Origin: Oryzomonas sp.
GTDB taxonomy: Bacteria > Desulfobacterota > Desulfuromonadia > Geobacterales > Pseudopelobacteraceae
DNA: 64,000 bases
Direction of reading: 5' to 3'
Assembly: GCA_031292255.1 (NCBI GenBank)
Contig: JARLHN010000021.1
Span: 17,840-81,839, forward strand
Both the position numbers and the translations under genes were made by a program. Shown one piece after another: positions 1-9,307 of the stretch; the first letter of the stretch is position 1, and each line of letters opens with the position of its first letter. Below the pieces are notes generated by a model. That model was given only the letters and a program-made list of their open reading frames with translations, was not told the origin of the DNA and did not search any database.

Positions 1-368
1 TGCCCATCAGACACCAACCAGTAGTTCGATTCCTTTTGAATGCAGGTAAATTGGTACGAGGGCGTGCCGGCTACGGACAGGACCAATTGCCCGTTCGAGA
101 TGGCCCATGTCCCGTGGACGTCGGCAATTGGTGTAGGCTTTCTATTTGCTTGGCTGTCCCATGCCGCCGATCCGCCCGAAGAGGTTTGGAAGGCGACATA
201 CCCCTTTATGGAGTTAATTGGGGTACTGTAGAGCACCTTACCGGAAACATCCGAAGGGGTCAACGCAGTTGGAGTGCTGGCGATGATGCTTGTGGACGTG
301 CCACCCCCGCACCCGGAAATGAACATTGAAAACAATACGACTACCATCAACCACATGCTTTTCTGCAT
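1..368 (-). CDS. Secreted lipoprotein, unknown function (partial, C-terminus outside window)
   Basis: An open frame runs from an ATG at 368 through the left edge without a stop, about 122 codons. The product begins with a hydrophobic signal and a lipobox ending FISGC, followed by a Gly/Ser/Thr-rich linker, so it is predicted to be a lipid-anchored envelope protein. The visible mature part carries no motif I recognise. The next two genes on this strand also encode secreted lipoproteins, which suggests a cluster of envelope proteins. The signal and reading frame are clear; the function is unknown. Confidence 0.7.
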   Translation of the reverse strand, partial: MQKSMWLMVVVLFSMFISGCGGGTSTSIIASTPTALTPSDVSGKVLYSTPINSIKGYVAFQTSSGGSAAWDSQANRKPTPIADVHGTWAISNGQLVLSVAGTPSYQFTCIQKESNYWLVSDG

Positions 369-662
369 AGAAACACCTCATACAATCGTTTGTTAATATG
401 TAATGTACTAATATACGCTCAATGATTAATTTTTTAACCTGAAATGGCGGTTATGCACTCAAAAGACGCCACGGCCATGCAGAAATATTTTTGCCGGTCA
501 CCTACTTACAGATGTTTGTAGAGGGTGGTGGTCTTATCCCCCTCCTGGTTCAGGAGGTGTTAGGGGTGGTCGCCTGCAACTCCTCCAATATACATCTTCA
601 CCCCCCCCGACAGCAGCGGGGCAATCAGTCTGGAATCGGAATACGCCCCATTAAATTGCCGT
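369..662. other. Intergenic stretch, nothing identified
   Basis: The 294 bases between two minus-strand lipoprotein genes hold no convincing gene. The right half has C- and G-rich tracts (around 536-565 and 600-612) that could fold, but no T-run terminator is evident. The left half is AT-rich and may hold the promoter of the partial lipoprotein gene. Confidence 0.4.
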
Positions 663-1790
663 TCACTGGGGTGGGCATCTAAGTACTTTGTTGTTCGTTG
701 CATCTACCACGTACACATAGCCGGATGGGTCGACAGCTACCGCATTTGGCCATCCGGTCGTAGACCAAGGCCCATTTAGTGAGTTCCCGCCAGAGTCGTA
801 CTCACGGAGCATGTAATAGTAAGTATCGACCACATAGACTTTTGTGCCTGTAGGGTCGACAGCGACCCCGGACGGCGTTCCAGTTGTAGACCACTTCGTC
901 TTATAGGTTCCGTCTGAAGCGTATTTCCAGATCATGCGTCCGCTGAAATCCGCCACGTACACGTTGCCGGAAGCGTCGACCGCGACCCCTGACGGCACTC
1001 CGGTCGTAGACCATGACGTTATCAGGGCGCCGGAAGAATTGTATATATAAAGATAATTGTTCGCGGCATCCGTCACATAAACGTTGCCATGAGAGTCCAC
1101 CGCGACCCCCGCCGGCGCTGTAGTAACAAAAGGCGTCAACGGTGTTCCCAAGGGGTTGTATATGTTGAGCAAGTTTTTGTCGTAATCCGTCACATAGACA
1201 TTCCCGGATATATTGTCAACTGCAACTCCCCCCACAACATTGCTTGTTAAAGTCGTAGATCCCTTGCCGGCCTGAATGCCCAGGGAAGAAAATTTACGGA
1301 TCAATGAAGAATTGTTGGAGAAGATGGCGGCATCTGCAACATATACATTGCTGGAAGAGTCAACCGCAACACCTACCGGGTCCACCGGTTTTACATTCGT
1401 CGACCAGATGGCGAAGATGTCTGTAGGAGTAACCTGAATGGGTATTGCGGCCGTTACTCCACCATATGTTGCAGATATCGTTGTCGTACCCATGGTGTTC
1501 GAGATTGCCGCCCCACCGGCGCTTATGTTCATAACGCCCGTATTGGTTGAATTCCACGCCACCAAGCTTGCCTGTACAGATTGCTGGCTTCCATCGGAAT
1601 AGGTCCCCGTGACCCCGAATTGCCGTGTTGCCCCGAGAGGGATGCTTCTTGCCGCCGGGCTGACGGCAATGGATATGAGCGTTGGCGGTTGATTGGTTGG
1701 GTTGTTATTGCCGTGGCCACATCCGGAGATGAGGAGAAATATCAGTATCGGTACAAATAACGTGATTGGGAAGAGAGGCGTTTTTGTCAT
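663..1790 (-). CDS. Lipoprotein with bacterial Ig-like domain and NHL repeats
   Basis: The 375-aa product has a signal peptide with lipobox LISGC near residue 24. A BIG2-like Ig domain follows at about residues 37-120 (SIAVSPAARSIPLGATRQF, typical of this fold). The rest, to the C-terminus, is a series of roughly 45-residue repeats with the pattern GVAVD..GNVYVAD, characteristic of NHL beta-propeller blades. It is probably an outer-membrane-anchored surface protein with a propeller for protein or ligand binding. It is paralogous to the gene at 1979-3121, with the same architecture and orientation. The substrate or partner cannot be told. Confidence 0.8.
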   Translation of the reverse strand: MTKTPLFPITLFVPILIFLLISGCGHGNNNPTNQPPTLISIAVSPAARSIPLGATRQFGVTGTYSDGSQQSVQASLVAWNSTNTGVMNISAGGAAISNTMGTTTISATYGGVTAAIPIQVTPTDIFAIWSTNVKPVDPVGVAVDSSSNVYVADAAIFSNNSSLIRKFSSLGIQAGKGSTTLTSNVVGGVAVDNISGNVYVTDYDKNLLNIYNPLGTPLTPFVTTAPAGVAVDSHGNVYVTDAANNYLYIYNSSGALITSWSTTGVPSGVAVDASGNVYVADFSGRMIWKYASDGTYKTKWSTTGTPSGVAVDPTGTKVYVVDTYYYMLREYDSGGNSLNGPWSTTGWPNAVAVDPSGYVYVVDATNNKVLRCPPQ

Positions 1791-1978
1791 GGTATTCCCC
1801 TTGAATCAATTTGAGTTCAGTACCGTAATTTCAGTAACAAAATTATTCCGATTTGTTTTGCTCATTGCATCAGCCCGCTACTCCGGGAAGTTGTTGAGAT
1901 AGTGATTTTTGCAAAAAACGCTCTGTTGCCGAGTTGAGCGCTCCGCCCCAATTCGGGTAGATAACAACACCGCGGACA

Positions 1979-3121
1979 TCATGGGGACTGATTGTATTTG
2001 TACAGCAAATTGTGAAACAAATCCGTCACATACACATTGCCGGCAGTGTCGAGCGCCACCCCGTATGGATTATACCCCGCTGGTGGAAAGAGTGTCGTAG
2101 CGAAATTCCCGAACGTGTCGTACTTGCGAATCGTCTCGCCGAGATAATCGGTTACGTACACATAGTTGGAATGGTCTACCGCCACACCGTATGCATAATC
2201 GGTCGTAGACCACGACGCTGTCTGGGTTCCGGATCCGTCGGAGCTGTACTTACGGAGAAGGCTGTTGGTGATATCGGTCACATACACATTGCCGGAATAA
2301 TCGACCGCGACCCCGGACGGTGTCCCGGTCGTAGACCAAGACGTAATAAACGTTCCATTCGCGTCATACTTGCACAACATCTTGTCAAGAGAATCCGCCA
2401 CATACACATACACCGTGCCGGAGGAATAATCGACCGCGACTCCGGATGGAGTTCCCGTCGTTGACCAAGAGGTACTCTGGGTTCCCGAAGCGTTAAATTT
2501 GCGCACCAGATTGTTCGAAATATCGATCACATACAAATTATTGAGAGGATCAATCGCCACCCCGTCCGGTGCCCCGACCGTAGGCCAGGATGCAATGGGA
2601 GTCCCGACAGAGTTATATACATGCAGCATATTGTTCGTGGAATCAGTTACGAAAACATTACCGGAGCTGGAGACATTTTGGAAAGAAGCGACCGCAACCC
2701 CGGTCGGGCTCCCGGTAGTAAACCAGGAAGTAGCCCCATTGATCACGCCTTGGGGGATAACCGTAAGAAGGGTTGAACCCGGTACTCCATTCAACGCCAC
2801 AGATATCTTCGACGTTTTTCCAACTGAAGCAGGATCGGTGGATACCGAGAGCACGCCTGCGGCGGTTATCGTGGCAACAGTCGTATCCGATGATCTCCAT
2901 GTTACGGAGCTTGTCAGGTCACTGGAGCTTCCATCGGAGTAAAACCCCGTGGCATTGAATTGCTGCGTTGCCCCGACAGGAAGCGTCGGCATGTTCGGGG
3001 AAATGGATATGGCCGTCAGTGTCGCCCCGGTGCCACCAGAACCGCCGCATCCGGCAACGAGAAGAAGCATCAGAACTGATACAAGTAGTGCCATCGGGTA
3101 ACGTAGTGATCTTCCGGTCAT
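1979..3121 (-). CDS. Lipoprotein with bacterial Ig-like domain and NHL repeats (paralogue)
   Basis: The 380-aa product starts with a signal peptide and lipobox LLVAGC near residue 25, then a Gly/Ser linker. An Ig-like domain follows at about residues 35-120 (ISISPNMPTLPVGATQQF). At least five NHL-type blades run to the end, with repeated TGTPSGVAVDYSGNVYVTD-like units. It shares architecture and repeat wording with the protein at 663-1790, so the two are probably a tandem duplication. The high repeat similarity makes this locus prone to recombination and misassembly. Predicted location is the outer membrane; the binding partner is unknown. Confidence 0.8.
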   Translation of the reverse strand: MTGRSLRYPMALLVSVLMLLLVAGCGGSGGTGATLTAISISPNMPTLPVGATQQFNATGFYSDGSSSDLTSSVTWRSSDTTVATITAAGVLSVSTDPASVGKTSKISVALNGVPGSTLLTVIPQGVINGATSWFTTGSPTGVAVASFQNVSSSGNVFVTDSTNNMLHVYNSVGTPIASWPTVGAPDGVAIDPLNNLYVIDISNNLVRKFNASGTQSTSWSTTGTPSGVAVDYSSGTVYVYVADSLDKMLCKYDANGTFITSWSTTGTPSGVAVDYSGNVYVTDITNSLLRKYSSDGSGTQTASWSTTDYAYGVAVDHSNYVYVTDYLGETIRKYDTFGNFATTLFPPAGYNPYGVALDTAGNVYVTDLFHNLLYKYNQSP

Positions 3122-3453
3122 GGTATTTCCCCTTATCCTGTCCTAAACTTAGAATACCAATTGGTTACAGTTTTCAAATCGCATCTATGCAGCCGAACCG
3201 AGAAATCTTCACCAATACGCCTGACACCACGTACCTGTAGAAAACCATCCCATCCGGCATCCGGTTTTTCCGTTTGATCTTACTACAAGACCGCCCAACG
3301 GCGCATTCCATTTTTTGAAACATGCCTTGTCTATTGCCATCTTTGGCCGGCCCCACATCTAGTTCCGATAGCCCGTTATTTACGTTCAACGTCAGCATTG
3401 TTCGATTAGCTAAGTGCCTAAAGGTAAAATCCCTGCCTTATCCCCTCACCCCT
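3122..3453. other. Intergenic stretch between lipoprotein genes and the lipid A cluster
   Basis: These 332 bases lie downstream of waaA and upstream of the NHL lipoprotein gene, all on the minus strand. I see no credible gene. The segment near 3122-3330 should contain the lipoprotein promoter, but no clear -35/-10 pair could be assigned. Short frames here lack ribosome-binding sites and family features. Confidence 0.4.
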
Positions 3454-4743
3454 TCATATATACTCGGCGATGACCGCCATGTGCCGCCCGGTGGCCCCGC
3501 CGTTTTCCCGTACCATGGCCAGCCCGTTCGCCCCCATTTCCCGACGCTGCCGGTTGTCTTCGATCATGCCGCGGCAGGCCGCGGTCAGGCCGGCAGGGTC
3601 AGCCACCTGGATGCCGGCCCGGCATTTCAGGACCAGCGTTGCAATCTCCCTGAAATTGGCCATGTGGGGGCCGAAGATGGACGGTATCCCCAGGGAGGCC
3701 GGTTCCAGGAGGTTATGGCCACCGGTCGCCACCAGACTGCCCCCCACGAAGGCCAGGTCCGACAGGGCGTAGATATCCGTCAACTCCCCCACGGTGTCCA
3801 CCAGCAACACTGCGCCGCCGGAAAACAATGGGTTCGCTGCCGTACCCAGGGCCGTACGCCGCCGGAACGGCAGGCCCACCTTTTCCAGCAGGCCGGCGAC
3901 CTGGACGGCCCGCTCGGGATGACGCGGCACCAGGACCAGCATGAGCGAATCATGGACCGCCAGGAGTTCCCGGAAAGCCGCCAGGACCAGCTCTTCCTCG
4001 CCGGGATGGGTGCTGGCGGCCGTGATGACGGCCATCTCTCCGGGGATGGCATACCGTATCCGCAGGGCCGCCCGTTCTGCCGGCGTCACGTGGCGGCAGG
4101 GGATGTCGTACTTGAGGTTGCCCGTCGCCAGCACCTTCTCCGCCGGGGCACCGATGGCGATGATCCGTTCCCGGTCAACATCGGTCTGCATGCACAGGCG
4201 GGAGCAGAATTCCAGGGCGTGACGGAAGAACCAGGCAAACCGCAGGTAGCGGCCATAGGAGCGGTCCGAGATACGGCCGTTGGCCAGGACCACCGGGATG
4301 CCGCGGCGGGCGGCCTCCCGGTTGAAGTTGGGCCAGATCTCGGTCTCCATGATGATGACCAACGCCGGCTTGATGGCGTCCAGGGTGCGGCGTACGGCGG
4401 GCAAAAAGTCAAAGGGGAAATAGATGCACAAATCTTTTTCCGGGAAACCGGAGGCAACCCCACGGCCGGTTTCGGTGGTGTTTGAGACCACGATGCAATG
4501 GCCGGGATAGCGAAGGCGCAGCGCCTTGAGCAGGGGCCGGGCGGCAATGGATTCGCCCACCGAGACGGCATGCAGCCAGATCACCGGGCGGTTGGCGATG
4601 GCGGCGAGCCCGGCAGAGGGGATATGTCCGAAACGCTCGCCCAGGGCTGCCGGCCGGCCGCGGCTGATCGAGCGGTACAGGTGGTAGAGGAGCGCCGGCA
4701 CGAACAGCATTAGGGACAGTATGTTGTAGGCCGCGTAGAACAT
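3454..4743 (-). CDS. waaA: 3-deoxy-D-manno-octulosonic acid (Kdo) transferase
   Basis: The 429-aa glycosyltransferase adds Kdo from CMP-Kdo to the lipid A precursor at the inner membrane. The product opens with an N-terminal membrane anchor (residues 1-25). The Kdo-transferase N-domain follows with SVGE at 61-64, which holds the family's catalytic Glu, and ETEIWPN at 133-139. A GT-B C-domain ends the protein, with GGHNLLEPA late in the sequence. I chose the ATG at 4743 because the product then begins like the family; the frame stays open 14 codons further into the preceding gene. It is the last gene of the envelope cluster, 7 bp after the PAP2 gene. The usual neighbour lpxK is not present here. 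Confidence 0.92.
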   Translation of the reverse strand: MFYAAYNILSLMLFVPALLYHLYRSISRGRPAALGERFGHIPSAGLAAIANRPVIWLHAVSVGESIAARPLLKALRLRYPGHCIVVSNTTETGRGVASGFPEKDLCIYFPFDFLPAVRRTLDAIKPALVIIMETEIWPNFNREAARRGIPVVLANGRISDRSYGRYLRFAWFFRHALEFCSRLCMQTDVDRERIIAIGAPAEKVLATGNLKYDIPCRHVTPAERAALRIRYAIPGEMAVITAASTHPGEEELVLAAFRELLAVHDSLMLVLVPRHPERAVQVAGLLEKVGLPFRRRTALGTAANPLFSGGAVLLVDTVGELTDIYALSDLAFVGGSLVATGGHNLLEPASLGIPSIFGPHMANFREIATLVLKCRAGIQVADPAGLTAACRGMIEDNRQRREMGANGLAMVRENGGATGRHMAVIAEYI

Positions 4744-4750
4744 GGGAAAT

Positions 4751-5437
4751 TCAGGCCCCGCCGTTGGGAGCCGGCTCCCGGTCAAACCTCATCAGGTAGT
4801 AGAGCGCCACAGCCGTGAGATGTACGCACCCCCACGCCCAGAGGACGTCACTGACGAAGTGGGCACCTTGGGCAAGGCGGGCCACCCCCATAATAAGCCC
4901 ATAGATCATGCCCCACGTGAATATCCGGGCAGCGATCCGCGGTGAGCGGCGGCGCAGGGCGAAAAACGGCATGGCCAGGTAGAAGGCCGAAGCACCGTGT
5001 CCGGAGGGAAACGAGTTTCCCTTGCCCGCCACCCCCCTTTCCCATGGATGGTGAAACGTCTTTGTGCCCCCGAACTGGGTAATGTCGCGCGGGCGCGGAC
5101 GCCCCCAATGATCCTTGAAGGCCGTATTGACCAGCAAACCGGGCCCCAGCATCAGTAAGATCACCATAAATATCGCGCTCTTTCTGTATGACGCCAAGCC
5201 GGGTTTGAAGTATCCTGCCGCGAACAGCGCCAAGGCAGCATATCCCAGGAGATAGGAGGGATAAAAACCGTACTGGTAGAGAAAATGCCACGGCTGTGCG
5301 TCTCCCACCGGCCATGCCCCATCGATATGGAAAAACGCGGAGACCTTCAGATCGGCCCCGGTTACGGCGATGAGCAGCGTCCCCACGAAAAGCACCGCAA
5401 TCGGCACCCCGAAATCCATAAGTTTTCTGTTCAGCAT
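4751..5437 (-). CDS. PAP2-family lipid phosphatase
   Basis: The 228-aa integral membrane protein has about five or six hydrophobic segments. The three PAP2 catalytic motifs are visible: KDHWGRPRPR (108-117), PSGH (144-147) and RLAQGAHFVSD (187-197), which supply the phosphate-binding Arg residues and the His nucleophile. Such enzymes dephosphorylate lipid A (LpxE/LpxF type), undecaprenyl pyrophosphate or phosphatidic-type lipids. Its place inside a lipid A operon, overlapping the lpxL-like gene by 7 bp, makes a lipid A phosphatase attractive. Sequence alone does not settle the substrate. Confidence 0.82.
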   Translation of the reverse strand: MLNRKLMDFGVPIAVLFVGTLLIAVTGADLKVSAFFHIDGAWPVGDAQPWHFLYQYGFYPSYLLGYAALALFAAGYFKPGLASYRKSAIFMVILLMLGPGLLVNTAFKDHWGRPRPRDITQFGGTKTFHHPWERGVAGKGNSFPSGHGASAFYLAMPFFALRRRSPRIAARIFTWGMIYGLIMGVARLAQGAHFVSDVLWAWGCVHLTAVALYYLMRFDREPAPNGGA

Positions 5438-6348
5438 GACGGCTCCCCGGCTCGCTTCCAGCGGCGATGCACCCAGTACCAGTCCGCCGGGTGGGCGACA
5501 GTGAAATTCTCCACATAGCGAGACAAGGCCTGGACGTCGCGCTGGATGCCCTGCTCGGACGTGTCGCTGCCAAGTTCGTATTCGGGATGCAGGGTGATGA
5601 CGTTTGTTGCGCCTTCACGGTGGATGGATGCCGGAACCAGGGCCGCCCCGGTCTTCCGGCCGATGATGACCGGCGCCTTGCTGGCCCAGGCCTTTCTGCC
5701 GAGGACATCGATCAGCACCCCGTCCTCGGGAAAGACGGCCTGGTCCGCCAGGATGCCGATAACGCCGCCTCCTTTCAACACGCCGAGCATCGTTTTCAGG
5801 CCACCCTGTTTGTAAATGATCCTGTTATTGTAATGCAGCCGCATTTTTTCCACCATGGTGTTGAGGTAGGGGTTGTCCTGACGGCGCGCTACGACCGCTA
5901 TGGGTTCATTGTGCGCATGCGAGAATGCCAGGGCCAATAGTTCCCAGTTACCGCAGTGTCCTGTCACAAAGATGACCCCTTTGTGCCGCTGCCGGGCGCG
6001 CTCGAAATTTTCGTACCCTCTGAATTCGACGTTTTTTAGTATGGCTTCTCCCCTGCCGTGATACAGCCGGCAGGTCTCAAGCAGCGATAACCCCAGATGC
6101 CGGAACAGCTCACGTGCAATCTCCTCAGGCGTTTCCAGGGGGAACGTCCAGTCGGGGCGCCTTTTCATGTAGGGGAGTGCCTGGCGAATATTCTCGATGG
6201 CGATGCGGCACCGTTTGGGCAACAGCAGGGCAATGAGACCGCCGACTACCTTTCCGGTGGCGTTCATGGCCACTGCGGGGACAGCTGCCGCCCCCAGAGA
6301 AAAAAGATAGAACAGAGCGGCCTGAGCAGACCAGAGGAGGCGTTTCAT
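5431..6348 (-). CDS. lpxL: Lipid A biosynthesis acyltransferase (LpxL/HtrB family)
   Basis: The 305-aa protein belongs to the lysophospholipid acyltransferase family that adds secondary acyl chains to Kdo-lipid A using acyl-ACP. It has an N-terminal hydrophobic anchor (residues 1-45), the catalytic HX4E motif as HCGNWE (131-136), and a C-terminal DWYWVHRRW signature typical of LpxL/LpxM. It overlaps msbA by 4 bp and the PAP2 gene by 7 bp, so translation is probably coupled. Only one late acyltransferase is visible in this window. LpxL and LpxM specificity cannot be separated by inspection. Confidence 0.88.
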   Translation of the reverse strand: MKRLLWSAQAALFYLFSLGAAAVPAVAMNATGKVVGGLIALLLPKRCRIAIENIRQALPYMKRRPDWTFPLETPEEIARELFRHLGLSLLETCRLYHGRGEAILKNVEFRGYENFERARQRHKGVIFVTGHCGNWELLALAFSHAHNEPIAVVARRQDNPYLNTMVEKMRLHYNNRIIYKQGGLKTMLGVLKGGGVIGILADQAVFPEDGVLIDVLGRKAWASKAPVIIGRKTGAALVPASIHREGATNVITLHPEYELGSDTSEQGIQRDVQALSRYVENFTVAHPADWYWVHRRWKRAGEPSC

Positions 6349-8096
6349 GGCTCGTCGCTGGGGTCACCGGCGCTGCGATCGCTGAATTGCAGGGAGTGGA
6401 GCCGGCTGTAGAGACTGCTGTTCTTCAACAGGTCGTCATTGGAACCGCTTTCAACAATACGGCCCTGTTCAAGGACAATGATGGTATCGGCATGCAGTAC
6501 GGTGGAGAGACGGTGGGCAATGACAAAAGTGGTGCGGTTGATCATCAGGTTGTCCAGGGCCTTTTGCACCATCTTTTCGCTTTCCGTGTCCAGGGCGCTG
6601 GTGGCCTCGTCCAGTATCAGGATCGGCGCATTTTTGAGAATCGCCCGCGCGATGCAGATGCGCTGGCGTTGCCCGCCGGACAGCCGCAGCCCCCGGTCGC
6701 CGATGTTGGTGTCGTACCCATGGGGCAACTGCTGGATGAAATCATCGGCAAAGGCCGCCTTGGCCGCCTCCACCACCTCTTCCTGGGTGGCGCCCGGTTT
6801 CCCGTAACGGATATTGTTGGCGATGCTTTCGTTGAACAGGGTGGTTTCCTGGTCCACCAGGGCAATCTGGGAAACCAGAGATGCAACGGTTACGTCGCGG
6901 ATGTCGCGGCCGTCGATGAAGATGGCGCCTTCGCTTACATCGTAGAAACGGGGGATCAGGGAGACCAGGGTCGTCTTCCCGCCGCCCGAGGGACCCACCA
7001 GTGCGACCATGCGGCTGCTTTCCGCGACCAGGGAAATGTTCCTGAGCACCGGTTCGCCGCCGTAATTGAAGGATACGTTGCGAAACTCGACCCGGCCGGA
7101 TGAACGTTCCATGTCCACCGCACCTGGTCTATCGACGATAGCCCGGCGCTCGTCCAGGAGATGAAAGACGCGATCCGCCGCGCCGGCCGAGCGCTGCACT
7201 ACATTGTACGACGATTGCAGCTTTTTGATCGGGGTGAATACCATGACCATTGCGGCAATGAACGAGAAGAATTCCGAGGGTGTCATGCGGCCCGACATGA
7301 CCTGGCTGCCGCCGAAGTAGACCACCCCGGCCACCCCCAGGGAGATGATGGACTCGGAAACCGGCATGGCCAGGGATTCATATTTTATATACCGGCGGAT
7401 CTGGCGGAAAAACTCCAGGTTGGTCGCCTGAAAGCCGGCAATGGTCTGGTTTTCCAGACCAAAGGCCTTGATGACCTTGACGCCGGAAAAGGTCTCCTGA
7501 AGAACGGCTGTCAGGCCGCCCATGACGTTGAGGCTCCGGCCGGAGGCATTCTTGATCTTCTTGCCGATCAGTTTGGCGGGATAGGCCGTGGCCGGAATCA
7601 CCACGAACGAGATGATCGCCAGCGCCCAGTTGCGATAGAAGATGACCCCCATGAGCGAAACAGCGGAGATCAGGTCGCGGAACAGCCCGGTGACCACCTG
7701 CCCGATCCCCTCCTGCATCTGGGAAATATCGTTGGTCATGTGCGACATTAGTTCACCGGTGGACTGGCGGTTGAAAAAGGCCATATCCTGGCGGAGCGTG
7801 TTTGCATAGAGGGTATTGCGGATATCCTGGATCGCCTTCTGGCCGGCCAGCTTGATGGTAGTATCGTAGGTAAAGCGGGCAAAACCCCTGACCACGAACA
7901 GGATGACGATCCCGACCGGCACGAGCAGGAAGATGCCGGTATCCTTGCCGGCGAAGATCTTCTTCAAAACCGGTTCGACCAGATAGGCGAAAGCGCCGTC
8001 CATGCCTCCCACGATTGCCGAGCAGAGCGCAGAGATGAGCAACAGCCCCCAATAGGGCTTGAAAAATCCGAGGGAACGTTCCAGTGTTGATTTCAT
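6345..8096 (-). CDS. msbA: Lipid A export ABC transporter, ATP-binding/permease
   Basis: The 583-aa half-transporter flips lipid A core across the inner membrane as a homodimer. The transmembrane domain of about six helices covers residues 1-300. The nucleotide-binding domain shows Walker A GPSGGGKTT (368-376), signature LSGGQRQR (472-479), Walker B ILILDE (492-497) and the H-loop in AHRLST. Length matches the MsbA family. It overlaps lpxB by 4 bp upstream and the lpxL-like gene by 4 bp downstream, which supports assignment to lipid A rather than drug export. Confidence 0.93.
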   Translation of the reverse strand: MKSTLERSLGFFKPYWGLLLISALCSAIVGGMDGAFAYLVEPVLKKIFAGKDTGIFLLVPVGIVILFVVRGFARFTYDTTIKLAGQKAIQDIRNTLYANTLRQDMAFFNRQSTGELMSHMTNDISQMQEGIGQVVTGLFRDLISAVSLMGVIFYRNWALAIISFVVIPATAYPAKLIGKKIKNASGRSLNVMGGLTAVLQETFSGVKVIKAFGLENQTIAGFQATNLEFFRQIRRYIKYESLAMPVSESIISLGVAGVVYFGGSQVMSGRMTPSEFFSFIAAMVMVFTPIKKLQSSYNVVQRSAGAADRVFHLLDERRAIVDRPGAVDMERSSGRVEFRNVSFNYGGEPVLRNISLVAESSRMVALVGPSGGGKTTLVSLIPRFYDVSEGAIFIDGRDIRDVTVASLVSQIALVDQETTLFNESIANNIRYGKPGATQEEVVEAAKAAFADDFIQQLPHGYDTNIGDRGLRLSGGQRQRICIARAILKNAPILILDEATSALDTESEKMVQKALDNLMINRTTFVIAHRLSTVLHADTIIVLEQGRIVESGSNDDLLKNSSLYSRLHSLQFSDRSAGDPSDEP

Positions 8097-9307
8097 TGAC
8101 CTTCCATTGTCGCCAGTATCAGTCGTGCCACATTCGCGGAGGCGCCGCCACCGCCCAATCGGCCCCGTACGGCCGCCAGCTTTTCCCTGATTGCACCGGC
8201 ATACCCCGCATCCGTAAGTATTGAACCGATCTCGTCCGCGATCATGACCGGATTTGCCTCTTCCTGGATGAGTTCCCTGACCACGGTTTCTCCGGCAACA
8301 ATGTTGCAGAGGCCGATGTTGTCCACCTTCACCAAGCGTTTCGCCAATTGGTACGTGAGGGGCGAGAGCTTGTAGATGATGACCATTGGCGTGCCGACCA
8401 GGGCGATTTCCAGGGTGACGGTGCCCGAAACGGAGATGACGGCGTCGCAGGCCCGGATCAGGTCGTGGATCCGTTCGCGGCTGATGACGACATCGAGGCC
8501 GGCTGTCGTGAGCAGCATGGTTACGTCATCATCGCGCAACGTGGATGCCAGAGGAAGGACAAACTGGATATCGGGAAAGCGCTTCTTCAGCAGGACGGCC
8601 GCTTCGGTGATAACCGGCAGGAGGCGCTCGATTTCGTTCCGGCGGCTGCCGGGGAAGAGTCCGACGATCTTGCGGCCGGGATCGAGCCCGAAACCGGCGG
8701 CCATATCGTCCCGTTCTCCGGCGACCTTGACAAGGTCGATCATGGGATGCCCCACAAAGGAAACCTGCACGCCGGCATGTTTGTAAAAGGAGGCTTCAAA
8801 GGGAAGGATCACCGCCATGTGATCCACCAGCCGGGCGATCTCCCTAACCCGTCCCTGGCGCCAAGCCCAGATCTGCGGGCTGATGTAGTACAGCACCTTT
8901 ACGCCGGCCTTGCGGGCCGCCTTGGCCAGGCGCAGGTTGAACCCGGGATAATCGATCAGGATCAGCAGGTCAGGCCGGTCGGCAGACAGAATTCTTTTCA
9001 GCTTGAGGAAGGCGCCCGAGATGACATCGAAATGCTTGAGCACCTCCACCAGCCCCACCACGGCCATGTCGGCCGAATCGACCAGGGTCTCGACCCCCGC
9101 CTCGCGCATGCGGGCGCCGCCGATGCCGAAAAAATGCAACAACGGGTCCAGCCTGAGCGCTTCCCGGACCAGGTCGGCGCCGTAGATGTCAGCGGAGGCC
9201 TCGCCCGCCACGATCATGATTCGACGCCGTGTCTTCACGCCAATAAGGGCATTGGCGTCTTCTCCGTCTCCCCGACGTAAGGAGGCTGGCAATGATAAGT
9301 TGAACAT
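8093..9307 (-). CDS. lpxB: Lipid-A-disaccharide synthase
   Basis: The enzyme condenses UDP-diacylglucosamine with lipid X to form the lipid A disaccharide. The family start is recognisable at IMIVAGEASADIYG, followed by FGIGGARM and GLVEVLKHF; the C-terminal half carries GLFPGSRRNEI and the donor-site SGTVTLE. The frame allows a start at 9307 (404 aa), which adds about 30 residues before the conserved beginning. A GTG at 9238 would give a family-like N-terminus. The extension overlaps one arm of a 14-bp inverted repeat (9279-9292), so the annotated start is uncertain. It overlaps msbA by 4 bp. Confidence 0.92.
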   Translation of the reverse strand: MFNLSLPASLRRGDGEDANALIGVKTRRRIMIVAGEASADIYGADLVREALRLDPLLHFFGIGGARMREAGVETLVDSADMAVVGLVEVLKHFDVISGAFLKLKRILSADRPDLLILIDYPGFNLRLAKAARKAGVKVLYYISPQIWAWRQGRVREIARLVDHMAVILPFEASFYKHAGVQVSFVGHPMIDLVKVAGERDDMAAGFGLDPGRKIVGLFPGSRRNEIERLLPVITEAAVLLKKRFPDIQFVLPLASTLRDDDVTMLLTTAGLDVVISRERIHDLIRACDAVISVSGTVTLEIALVGTPMVIIYKLSPLTYQLAKRLVKVDNIGLCNIVAGETVVRELIQEEANPVMIADEIGSILTDAGYAGAIREKLAAVRGRLGGGGASANVARLILATMEGQ

